A stretch of DNA of 9,404 nt from an uncultured Porphyromonadaceae bacterium (GCA_900555165.1 USKE01000065.1:1-9404), one strand, 5' to 3'. Positions 1-6,808 are shown, counted from the first letter of the stretch. Numbers and translations are program-made. The notes: generated by a model from the letters alone, not told the origin.

Positions 1-1223
1 CTGCCGATGACATCAACGAATCGGCGACCGGCTCGGTGACCTACAGCGACATCACCCACCCGGTGATGCCTGCACGGCTGACCTACAAGGCAGTGGTCGA
101 TTATGCCGCCGACCTCAAACCCGAAAACAACACCTCGGCACCGGCCACTGTCACCCTGACCTATCCTGAATATCCCGTGGCCACGGCACTTGCCGCTACC
201 CGTACCGGAAACGACGTGACTCTCACCTGGGAGGCGCCCGACCTTGAGAAACGCCCCTATATTGCCGAGACCGAGACGTTCGACGGCTGCGAGTCGTTCA
301 CGGGCGACGAGTTCGCCGGATGGACATCCGTCAAGCTCGACAACGGCAATAACGGCTCCATCGAGGGTGTGGACATCCCCGGAATAGTGCCCGGACAGAG
401 CACAAAACCATTCTTCGTGTTCGACACTTCGGTGGTTCCCGACAGCCCCGGATACACCCACTTCATGGCACACTCGGGCGACAAATATCTGGCCGTGGTC
501 TACAATGATGACGCCAACGAGCCGCTTGACGTACTGCTCGTGTCGCCCCGCCTGTGCGGCGACGCCCAGACCGTCACATTCTGGGTAAAGAGCTGTCTGT
601 CGCTCTTCCCCGAATCGATGGAGGTGCTCTACTCCACAACCGGCACCGAACCCGGTGACTTCACCGGAATCGCCCTCGACGTCTATGCCGTGGCCGGCGA
701 CTGGACCGAGTACAGCGCCCGTCTGCCGGAAGGAGCCGTCTACATGGCAGTACGCGCCACATCAGTCGACAAATATATGCTGATGGTCGACGACATCACG
801 GCACGGCTGGCCTCATCGCCGCGAATGGAGCTGACCGTGAAAGGATATAACGTATACCGCGACTCCAAGCGCGTCAACAGCGATCCGATTACCGCGACCG
901 GCTATACCGACAGCGGCGTGGACGCCGGCGCACAGACATACGTCGTGACTGTGGTGTATGACCTGGGCGAATCACTCCCCTCTGAACGCGCCACGGCACC
1001 GGCATCTCTCGACAAGATCGCTGATGACGTCATCACCGTGCGTGCCCGCAACGGAGTCATAACCATCAAAGGCGCCGAAGGCCTCGCAGTGACCGTGAAC
1101 ACGCCCGACGGCCGGACGGTATACACCACCCCCCATGCCGCTGCACACGAGGCAATAACGGTATCTCCCGGCATCTACATCGTCACCGCAGGATCACGGG
1201 CACACAAGGTCATGACTGACTGA
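1..1223 (+). CDS. Secreted FN3 / choice-of-anchor-J (cleaved-adhesin-like) protein with type IX-style C-terminal tail, 5'-truncated
   Basis: The reading frame is open from base 3 and continues upstream of the window, so the GTG at 36 is an internal valine codon and not a start. Visible parts, in order: the end of a fibronectin-III-like module (to about 170); a second one starting near 175 (TLTWEAPD); a beta-sandwich of the cleaved-adhesin / choice-of-anchor-J type (about 270-815), recognised by ETFDGCESF, a Gly/Asp-rich W segment, LLVSPRL, VTFWVKS, a W-x-E-x-S-x-x-LPEG block and the closing MLMVDDI; another FN3-like stretch (about 825-1010, GYNVYRDSKRV); and a C-terminal tail (about 1020-1220) with DGRTVY and PGIYIVTAGSRAHKV. 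That tail resembles the type IX secretion sorting domain. The protein is probably exported and surface-attached or released; similar domains occur in gingipain-like adhesins and in proteases. No catalytic domain lies in the visible part, so any enzymatic function would be in the missing N-terminal region. Confidence 0.8.
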   Translation, partial: ADDINESATGSVTYSDITHPVMPARLTYKAVVDYAADLKPENNTSAPATVTLTYPEYPVATALAATRTGNDVTLTWEAPDLEKRPYIAETETFDGCESFTGDEFAGWTSVKLDNGNNGSIEGVDIPGIVPGQSTKPFFVFDTSVVPDSPGYTHFMAHSGDKYLAVVYNDDANEPLDVLLVSPRLCGDAQTVTFWVKSCLSLFPESMEVLYSTTGTEPGDFTGIALDVYAVAGDWTEYSARLPEGAVYMAVRATSVDKYMLMVDDITARLASSPRMELTVKGYNVYRDSKRVNSDPITATGYTDSGVDAGAQTYVVTVVYDLGESLPSERATAPASLDKIADDVITVRARNGVITIKGAEGLAVTVNTPDGRTVYTTPHAAAHEAITVSPGIYIVTAGSRAHKVMTD

Positions 1224-1311
1224 CAACCAACCAGTACGGCAGACTACTATCAAACCCGGAGGGGATGTCAAAATACGCAGATAATCCCTTTCAACACATA
1301 ACTGCCATCAT

Positions 1312-1416
1312 TTCATTGTAGGGTCGCTACATGTAGCGACCGCTTGCCAATTGAATATCAGGAATTTGCAAATTCTGTTCGGGAGCGGTCGCTACATGTA
1401 GCGACCCTACAATGAA
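1312..1416. repeat. Nested palindromic element (REPIN/MITE-like inverted repeat)
   Basis: Two perfect 33-bp inverted arms (1312-1344 and 1384-1416) are separated by 39 bp. Each arm contains a perfect 20-bp palindrome, GGTCGCTACATGTAGCGACC (1322-1341 and 1387-1406). The spacer holds another perfect palindrome, GAATTTGCAAATTC (1362-1375). Beyond the arms, TGCCA (1303-1307) can pair with TGGCA (1420-1424) across a small internal loop. The architecture, two self-complementary units in opposite orientation at about 100 bp total, is that of REPIN or small MITE elements, which a RAYT-type transposase moves in trans. No transposase gene is in this window. The element lies between two genes on the same strand and may also stop transcription from the upstream gene. 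The rest of 1224-1524 shows no gene and no convincing promoter. Confidence 0.85.
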
Positions 1417-1524
1417 TACTGGCACATTATGACACATCTATTTATGTTTTTTGCGAATATTTCTTAAAAAAATTCTGCAACAAATAACCGGGGAGCATCG
1501 TCTAAATGGAAACATCCGACAACA

Positions 1525-3606
1525 ATGAAGAATAAAACAGCACTTACGGTTGCATTCTGTTGCGCCATGGGCGTGGCGGCTCATGGCGAACAACCTGATT
1601 CCATTCAGACACATGAACTGCATGAGGTAGTCATCGAGGCGCCCCGGGTTATCCACAAGGCAGACATGGATGTCTACCATCCCTCTAAGAGTGCGATAGC
1701 GAACTCTAAAAACGGTCTGCAACTGCTTACGCACCTGATGATTCCCACCATGACTGTGAGCGATGTGATGGGAACGGTACAGGCCACAGGCCAGGCGGTG
1801 CAGGTGCGCATAAACGGGCGCGAGGCCACGATCGACCAGGTCAGAGCGCTGTTGCCCGAAACCATAAAGCGTGTCGAGTGGATCGACAATCCGGGTCTGC
1901 GGTATGGCGGCGCGAATTATGTGCTGAATTTCATTGTGTCGAACCCCACCGCCGGCGGCTCACTGCAGGCCGAGGCACGCCCCGCCCTCAACGAGGCGTG
2001 GGGTTTCTATATGGCCGATGCCAAATTCAACACCGGCCGGTCGCAGTGGGAAGTCTACGCAAGCTGCAAGCTTACCGAGAATCTTAAGATCTACCGCGAC
2101 TACCGCGAGACTTTCACCTATCCCGACGGCACATCGCTCACCCGCACCGAGACACCGCGCGGCGGAGAACTTTATAATACGCAGCCGTATTATTTCGCTT
2201 CGTACAGTTACATCAAGCCTGACACCACGGTGTTTGTAGTGCAGTTCAACAACAACCAGAACACAGGCAACAAGACGGAATACAACGGCCTGATGTCGTT
2301 CAGCAACGGCGCGGATGATGTTCTGCTCACAGAACGGTCGGGCGACAGGGGGAACACCCCCTCGCTTTCGGTTTATCTGCAGCAGAACCTCGCACGCCGG
2401 CAGATGCTGGTGGTGGATTTCAGGGCGTCGATGTATCTGGGCCGCTCATGGTCTGATTACATCGAACAGGCACCCGGGGCATCGTCACTGCTCACCGATA
2501 TACATACGAACATCAAGGACCGGAATCGTGCCTATGCCATCGAGGCCGACTATATAAAGAACTGGAACAAGGCCCGTTTCACCGCCGGGGCGACCTATAC
2601 GGCCAACCGCAACCGCTCGGAATACGAAAACCTTGACGGACAGATATTCCACCAGCGGCAGGACAAGGTGTATTTCTTTGCCGAATACTTCAGGCGTTTC
2701 GGCAAATGGAGTGCCACCGCCGGCATGGGCATGCAATACACCCGGTTCATCTTCATGGAATCTGACCGCGGAAACCATTCATGGAGCCCGCGCCCGCAGG
2801 CCACACTGACATACTCGCTGAACGCGAGCCACAACTTCCGTCTCAACTTCACGTCATGGCAGTCGACCCCCACACTGGCCGAAACAAATGTTGTGCCGCA
2901 GCAACTCGACGGATTCCAATGGCGCGTCGGCAACCAGAACCTTAAGACCGCCAATTCATACATGCTGACCTTCCGCTACGGGTTCAGTATCCCGAGGGTA
3001 AACGGCTCGTTCGGCGTGCGGGCATTCACGTCGCCAAACGCCATAACCCCGATGCTCATGTGGGATGGTAACGGGCGCCTCATCACCACTTACGAGAACA
3101 GCCGCGGCCTGCAGAACCTCTCGTTCTTTCTCGCGCCGCAGATTGAGGTCATTCCCGGATGGCTGACGGCAAGCGGTTACGTTCAATACCGCATGGAACG
3201 CATGCGCGGCACAGGCTATTCACATAACAACAACGCCTGGAGCGGCAACGTATCGGTCGAGCTGACCCACTGGGGATTCGTGCTTTCCGCACAGTACCGG
3301 CGGGCAGAGCGCGACCTCTGGGGCGAGAAAATCTCGTGGGGCGAAGACCTCAACATCATCGACCTCAGCTACAACTGGAAATCATGGCAGTTCGGAGCAG
3401 GCATCATAATGCCCTTCGGTAAATATGACCAGGGGAGCCGGTCGATAAGCCGGTGGAACCGCAACGAACAGCACATGCGCCTTGACATGCGCATGCCCTA
3501 TATTACCGTGGGCTATAACCTGCAGTGGGGACGCCAGAAACGCGGAGCCCGGAAACTCGTCGACGTCAATGCCGACGCCGACCGCTCGACAGCCGGCGGC
3601 CGCTGA
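1525..3606 (+). CDS. TonB-dependent-receptor-like outer-membrane beta-barrel protein
   Basis: This is a 693-residue protein. Residues 1-21 form a signal peptide (KNK, hydrophobic TALTVAFCCAMGVAA, no lipobox), followed by a TonB-box-like segment (ELHEVVIEA, residues 31-39). Residues about 60-140 match the plug domain of the Bacteroidetes outer-membrane beta-barrel family: NGLQLL, VQVRINGREATIDQVRALLP, IKRVEWIDNPGLRYGG, then YVLNFIV. The rest alternates aromatic-rich strands with polar loops, typical of a transmembrane barrel. Unlike many Bacteroidetes receptors it has no N-terminal carboxypeptidase-regulatory-like domain and no SusD partner beside it, so it is not a standard SusCD pair. The substrate is unknown. 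A roughly 25-residue basic tail (GRQKRGARKLV onward) follows the last apparent strand. The ATG at 1525 is chosen because the signal peptide begins there; no Shine-Dalgarno is present, as is usual in this phylum. I found no clear terminator in 3607-3733. Confidence 0.85.
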   Translation: MKNKTALTVAFCCAMGVAAHGEQPDSIQTHELHEVVIEAPRVIHKADMDVYHPSKSAIANSKNGLQLLTHLMIPTMTVSDVMGTVQATGQAVQVRINGREATIDQVRALLPETIKRVEWIDNPGLRYGGANYVLNFIVSNPTAGGSLQAEARPALNEAWGFYMADAKFNTGRSQWEVYASCKLTENLKIYRDYRETFTYPDGTSLTRTETPRGGELYNTQPYYFASYSYIKPDTTVFVVQFNNNQNTGNKTEYNGLMSFSNGADDVLLTERSGDRGNTPSLSVYLQQNLARRQMLVVDFRASMYLGRSWSDYIEQAPGASSLLTDIHTNIKDRNRAYAIEADYIKNWNKARFTAGATYTANRNRSEYENLDGQIFHQRQDKVYFFAEYFRRFGKWSATAGMGMQYTRFIFMESDRGNHSWSPRPQATLTYSLNASHNFRLNFTSWQSTPTLAETNVVPQQLDGFQWRVGNQNLKTANSYMLTFRYGFSIPRVNGSFGVRAFTSPNAITPMLMWDGNGRLITTYENSRGLQNLSFFLAPQIEVIPGWLTASGYVQYRMERMRGTGYSHNNNAWSGNVSVELTHWGFVLSAQYRRAERDLWGEKISWGEDLNIIDLSYNWKSWQFGAGIIMPFGKYDQGSRSISRWNRNEQHMRLDMRMPYITVGYNLQWGRQKRGARKLVDVNADADRSTAGGR

Positions 3607-3733
3607 GACCATCTTCCCACAAGACCTCAGCCCCGCGCGGGTCACCCTCAGGGCGCCACATGTAGGACATAACTGTCCACAGCCTCCCCGAAGTCGAACA
3701 GTCGAACAGAAAATAGAACAAACCCCGTAAAAT

Positions 3734-3764
3734 TTTGTGATGCCATATAAAAATCGTAACTTTG
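3734..3764 (+). promoter_or_regulatory. Bacteroidetes consensus promoter of tRNA-Pro
   Basis: TTTG at 3734-3737, a 19-nt spacer, then TAACTTTG at 3757-3764, an exact match to the -33 TTTG / -7 TAnnTTTG pattern of Bacteroidetes housekeeping promoters. Transcription would start near 3770, about 45 nt before the tRNA. A perfect 11-bp inverted repeat surrounds it: TTTTGTGATGC (3733-3743) and GCATCACAAAA (3764-3774), covering the -33 box and the start region. Confidence 0.85.
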
Positions 3765-3813
3765 CATCACAAAACAGACCGCATACGGTAGAGACCGTCA
3801 CAGCATCTGTACT

Positions 3814-3887
3814 CGGGGCGTAGCGCAGTCCGGTAGCGCACCTGGTTTGGGACCAGGTGGTCGCAGGTTCGAATCCTGTCACCCCGA
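3814..3887 (+). tRNA. tRNA-Pro (anticodon UGG)
   Basis: The 74-nt sequence folds as a full cloverleaf: acceptor stem 3814-3820 with 3880-3886, D arm GCGC/GCGC from 3823, anticodon stem CCTGG/CCAGG (3841-3845, 3853-3857) around loop TTTGGGA, a 5-nt variable loop, and T arm GCAGG-TTCGAAT-CCTGT (3863-3879). The anticodon TGG reads proline codons. The discriminator base is A3887. The following bases are CAA, so the CCA tail is not encoded and must be added after transcription. One acceptor pair is non-canonical: C3819 faces A3881 (positions 6 and 67). A strong promoter lies upstream and a hairpin terminator lies directly downstream, so this is probably a single-gene transcript. Confidence 0.97.
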
Positions 3888-3895
3888 CAATAGCT

Positions 3896-3944
3896 AAATC
3901 GTTGAGAATGAGTAAGTTATGACTCATTCTCAACGATTTTATTA
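3896..3944 (+). terminator. Rho-independent terminator of tRNA-Pro (18-bp perfect hairpin)
   Basis: AAATCGTTGAGAATGAGT (3896-3913) and its perfect reverse complement (3922-3939) enclose an 8-nt loop. The stem starts 8 nt after the tRNA and is followed by a T-rich stretch, TTTTATTAT. Position and shape fit an intrinsic terminator, although the stem is longer and more AT-rich than most. Confidence 0.8.
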
Positions 3945-4014
3945 TAGCTGATTGTAGTGCACGAATTGTTCAAAAGCACCGATTTTTGGGCTTTTAAGGC
4001 ATTTTTGAGCAAAA

Positions 4015-4047
4015 TGTTTTGACAATGTTTTGACAGTGTTTTGACAG
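4015..4047 (+). repeat. Three tandem 11-bp repeats (iteron-like)
   Basis: TGTTTTGACAA (4015-4025), TGTTTTGACAG (4026-4036) and TGTTTTGACAG (4037-4047) follow each other without gaps. The 11-bp period is about one DNA helical turn, so a protein bound to each unit would sit on the same face. Such arrays occur as arm-type integrase sites and as replication iterons; which applies here cannot be told from the window. Confidence 0.85.
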
Positions 4048-4061
4048 CGCCGTTAAGATTT

Positions 4062-4070
4062 TTATACACA
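4062..4070 (+). promoter_or_regulatory. Consensus DnaA box (TTATACACA)
   Basis: The 9-mer matches the TTATNCACA DnaA-box consensus exactly. It lies 14 bp after the tandem repeats, in AT-rich gene-free DNA about 1.3 kb upstream of dnaA. A single 9-mer can occur by chance; the context makes it worth noting. Confidence 0.45.
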
Positions 4071-4157
4071 ATCGAACACTTTTAAACAACATTTACCCGA
4101 GTTTCGGAATACGCAAAACGCTCTGGGAAGGGGGGCATGCAGGGGAGACGCAGGCAC

Positions 4158-4191
4158 AAAAAAAGAGCGGGGGCCTCACGGCTGCCACTCT
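4158..4191 (-). terminator. Rho-independent terminator of the superoxide dismutase transcript
   Basis: Read on the minus strand, AGAGTGGCAGCC and GGCCCCCGCTCT form a 12-position stem with one G-T pair and two mismatches. They enclose a GTGA tetraloop and are followed by a run of seven T (overlapping the stem by one). It lies about 145 nt past the superoxide dismutase stop codon, which gives that mRNA a long 3' untranslated region (4192-4334) with no recognisable gene. Confidence 0.7.
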
Positions 4192-4334
4192 CTCCATTCA
4201 TCACATTATGCTTACAGTTGTATTTCTTTCTTTCGTCAGAATTGCAAGGGGGCTGATTCCTTGCGTTTCATAAGTAAAACGCATATCCAGCGACTGATGT
4301 TGCCTGTGATATGGTTAACTTGGGTTAATTATTG

Positions 4335-4910
4335 TTAGTAACGTGATTCGACTATCGGCCAGTCGATGATGTCCCAGAGGCGATCAAGGGCGTCTTTGCG
4401 GCGGTTCTGATAGTCGAGGTAGTAGGCGTGCTCCCATACATCGAACGTGAGGATAGGGGTAAGCCCCTGCGTCATGGGGTTGCCGGCGTTCGACTCCTGG
4501 GTTATGAAGAGACGCCCGTCGCTGTCGCGCGAAAGCCATACCCAACCCGAGCCGAAGAGTTTCACCCCGGCATCGACAAACTCGCGCTTGAAGTTGTCGA
4601 ACGAGCCGAACTGCTTGTCGATTGCCGCGCGCAGGTCGCCTTCAGGTTCACCGCCGCCATCGGGCGAGAACGAGAAGAAATAGAAGATATGGTTCCACGC
4701 CTGCGATGCGTTGTTGAACAGCGCGCCTTTGGCGTCGCGAATCACATCTTCAAGGGGCATTTCCTCGAATTCGGTACCCTCGATGAGCTTGTTGAGATTG
4801 TCGATGTAGGCTTTTTCATGTTTGCCGTAGTGGAAGTCGACGGTTTCTTTCGAGATTGCCGGCGCCAGTGCGTCATGAGCATACGGCAGGTCAGGCTGGG
4901 AATATTTCAT
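4335..4910 (-). CDS. sodB: Superoxide dismutase (Fe/Mn family)
   Basis: This 191-residue cytoplasmic enzyme converts superoxide to oxygen and hydrogen peroxide. The length is normal for the family and there is no signal peptide. The four metal ligands are present: His27 (in FHYGKH), His74 (in AWNHIFYF), Asp157 and His161 (in DVWEHAYYLDY). His31 and Tyr35 are the conserved second-shell/gateway residues, and GSGWVWL (120-126) is the family core motif. Gln70 (ASQAWNH) sits where iron-type and cambialistic enzymes place their active-site glutamine; the manganese type has Gly there and its glutamine nearer the C-terminus. Iron or dual-metal use is therefore likely, as known for the Bacteroides fragilis enzyme. 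The gene is transcribed away from dnaA, with its own terminator at 4158-4191. No convincing promoter was found in its upstream region. Confidence 0.97.
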   Translation of the reverse strand: MKYSQPDLPYAHDALAPAISKETVDFHYGKHEKAYIDNLNKLIEGTEFEEMPLEDVIRDAKGALFNNASQAWNHIFYFFSFSPDGGGEPEGDLRAAIDKQFGSFDNFKREFVDAGVKLFGSGWVWLSRDSDGRLFITQESNAGNPMTQGLTPILTFDVWEHAYYLDYQNRRKDALDRLWDIIDWPIVESRY

Positions 4911-5315
4911 AGCTGTTAAAGTTATTGATTATAGAATCGTGTTTTGATAGAAATGTGTATCTTTGGAAACGGGAAACGGGTATATCCTGATTTTAACCAC
5001 AAATTACACATTCACTATCATTTCAACACTGACGGCAGAATTTGGTTCGCCAGGGGTACGAGTCGCTTATCCGGAAACATTCCGAATAAGACACATGCAA
5101 CAAAAATGTCGCCAACATATCAACGCACCCCCAACGGGGCGTCAGATAGCGGTTTGGAGTCACGCCGACTGTGTGTGCGTAGCCTGATAACGCTCATTAA
5201 ACCTTAACAATCAACAGATTATATCCAAGTAAAATCACACTTACAAGTTCAGTCAGTTAAGGCACTGAGAGTCAACAGCCTTATATCCCCGCGCGATTTT
5301 CCAAAAAAAATGGTG
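4911..5315. other. Gene-free region between superoxide dismutase and dnaA
   Basis: The two genes diverge from this region, so it should contain control signals for both. Visible: an isolated -7-like TATCTTTG on the plus strand (4958-4965) without a matching -33 box; a hairpin CTTATCCGGA-AACAT-TCCGAATAAG (5066-5090, 10 bp with one G-T pair); and two copies of TTATATCC (about 5219 and 5281). Short reading frames here (4944-5207, 4963-5187) show no coding character. Confidence 0.5.
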
Positions 5316-5347
5316 TTTGTTTTTATGAAATTTTAAACTGAAATTTG
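5316..5347 (+). promoter_or_regulatory. Candidate dnaA promoter
   Basis: TTTG (5316-5319), a 20-nt spacer, then GAAATTTG (5340-5347), which differs from TAnnTTTG only in its first base. Transcription would begin near 5354, leaving a leader of about 57 nt before dnaA. The candidate nrdJ promoter has nearly the same boxes and spacer. Confidence 0.55.
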
Positions 5348-5410
5348 CATTGGAAAAGATTCGCAGTCGGCACCATCAGGCACAGTTCTGCCGGGGTGTC
5401 AAACCGCTAA

Positions 5411-6808
5411 ATGATTTATCAACTCATGGACAACAGTCACGCCCAAAAATGGGAGGCTTGTCTGCGCATTATCGCCGACAATATCTCGTCCGAGCAGTTC
5501 GATGTCTGGTTCAAGCCCGTCGAATCGCTTGGTTTTGAGGATGGAAAGCTCACGCTGGCCGTCCCCTCAGAGTTATATGTCGAGCATATCGAGTCCACCT
5601 TCCTGCCCATCCTGCATTCCACGCTAAAACGTGTGTTCGGGGCAGAGTTCAAGGGGTTGTATTATCATTACCTGCAGGTAAACAACCAGCCCGACACGGC
5701 CATTAAAGAGGCTGGTCTGCAGACATCGCCCGCGCTGAAACGCCAGGCCACAGGTCTTTTCCAGGCACCGGCCGTTGCCACTTTCGACTCACAGCTCAAC
5801 CCGCGCTATACGTTCGAGAACTACTGTGGTTCGACTTCCAACAAAATTGCGCGCGCAATCGGCGAGGCGATAGCCCGCGACCCGCGGTGCAAGACTTTCA
5901 ACCCGCTGTTCGTATTCGGCCCCACCGGCGTCGGCAAGACCCATCTCATCCAGGCCATCGGCATCAAGATTCTCGAGAACATCCCCACCGCACGCATATT
6001 GTATGTGAGCGCGCGCCTGTTCGAGAGCCAGTACACCGTGGCCGCACGCAACGGCAAGATCAACGAGTTCATCGGTTTCTACCAGAGCATCGACACCCTG
6101 ATAATCGACGACATACAGGATCTCATCGGCAAAGAGAAGACACAGAACGCCTTTTTCCACATCTTCAACCATCTGCACCAGAACGGAAAGCAGATCATCC
6201 TTTCGAGCGATGTCTGCCCCACCCAGCTGCAGGGAATGATGTCGCGCCTGCTGTCGCGTTTCAAATGGGGCATGACGGTCGAGCTTGAGAAACCCGACCT
6301 GGCGCTGCGCCGCGCCGTACTGCGGCTGAAGGCAGAACAGGACGGTCTGTCGATTCCCGATGCCGTGCTCGACTTCATAGCCGAGAATGTCACCGACACC
6401 GTGCGCGAACTCGAAGGCATCGTAGTCTCGTTGCTGGCTCATGCGACACTGCTCAACCGTGAGGTAACAGTTGACCTGGCGCGCCACGTGATGGCCAATA
6501 TCGTGAAGGTGCACAAGCGCACCCTCAATTTCGAGATGATCACTCAGGGTGTGGCTGCACATTTCAACATCGACCCCGATTCGATTTTCACGAAATCGCG
6601 CAAGCGCGAGATTTCCGACGCCCGCCAGCTTGTGATGTATCTGGCAAAAAAACATGCCGGGATGGGGCTGACCGCCATCGGCACCCGTCTGAGCCGCAAC
6701 CATGCCACGGTACTCTACGCATGCCGCAACATCGAGGAACGACTGGCGTTCGAGAAAAAGCTCCAGGAGGATGTAGCCGCAATCGAACAGACCTTCGTTG
6801 AAGACTGA
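5411..6808 (+). CDS. dnaA: Chromosomal replication initiator protein DnaA
   Basis: This 465-residue AAA+ ATPase binds DnaA boxes and opens the replication origin. Domain I covers about residues 10-90 (W14, DVWFKP), followed by a short linker to about 130. The AAA+ core starts at YTFENY and has Walker A GPTGVGKT (170-177), Walker B LIIDD (Asp233, Asp234), a RLLSRFKWG arginine-finger segment and sensor-2 VRELEG. Domain IV carries the DNA-binding helix-turn-helix near the C-terminus. Two segments differ from the textbook form. The recognition motif reads RNHATVLYAC, with Asn430 where E. coli has Asp433, and the preceding GG is shortened. The segment after sensor 1 reads SSDVCPTQL instead of the usual SDRxP. 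A second possible start is Met6 (5426), equally consistent with the family; no Shine-Dalgarno decides between them. The gene has its own candidate promoter and terminator, so it appears monocistronic. Confidence 0.97.
   Translation: MIYQLMDNSHAQKWEACLRIIADNISSEQFDVWFKPVESLGFEDGKLTLAVPSELYVEHIESTFLPILHSTLKRVFGAEFKGLYYHYLQVNNQPDTAIKEAGLQTSPALKRQATGLFQAPAVATFDSQLNPRYTFENYCGSTSNKIARAIGEAIARDPRCKTFNPLFVFGPTGVGKTHLIQAIGIKILENIPTARILYVSARLFESQYTVAARNGKINEFIGFYQSIDTLIIDDIQDLIGKEKTQNAFFHIFNHLHQNGKQIILSSDVCPTQLQGMMSRLLSRFKWGMTVELEKPDLALRRAVLRLKAEQDGLSIPDAVLDFIAENVTDTVRELEGIVVSLLAHATLLNREVTVDLARHVMANIVKVHKRTLNFEMITQGVAAHFNIDPDSIFTKSRKREISDARQLVMYLAKKHAGMGLTAIGTRLSRNHATVLYACRNIEERLAFEKKLQEDVAAIEQTFVED

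Larger units (their letters stand above)
3941..4157. other. Gene-free AT-rich tract downstream of tRNA-Pro
   Basis: No open reading frame with coding character is visible on either strand. The tract is clearly richer in A+T than the flanking genes. It holds three tandem 11-bp repeats (4015-4047) and one consensus DnaA box (4062-4070), annotated separately. Sites just downstream of tRNA genes are common integration points for mobile elements, but I see no integrase gene and no second copy of the tRNA 3' end in the window. Confidence 0.6.

Noticed and set aside
3693..3708. Tandem GTCGAACA repeat
   Set aside because: Only two 8-bp copies; no structure or context to support a role.
3382..3933. 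183-residue minus-strand frame across the tRNA and the end of the receptor gene
   Set aside because: It is the antisense of tRNA-Pro: its GFEPATTWSQ stretch is the reverse translation of the T arm and anticodon arm, a well-known spurious annotation.
4263..4282. Short hairpin GCGTTT/AAACGC as terminator of superoxide dismutase
   Set aside because: Six weak pairs and no T run on the minus strand; the hairpin at 4158-4191 is far stronger.
4428..4919. Plus-strand frames opposite the superoxide dismutase
   Set aside because: Shadows of a clear superoxide dismutase with all metal ligands.
4944..5207. Two overlapping small frames between superoxide dismutase and dnaA
   Set aside because: No recognisable domain, composition unlike neighbours, and no promoter at the right distance.
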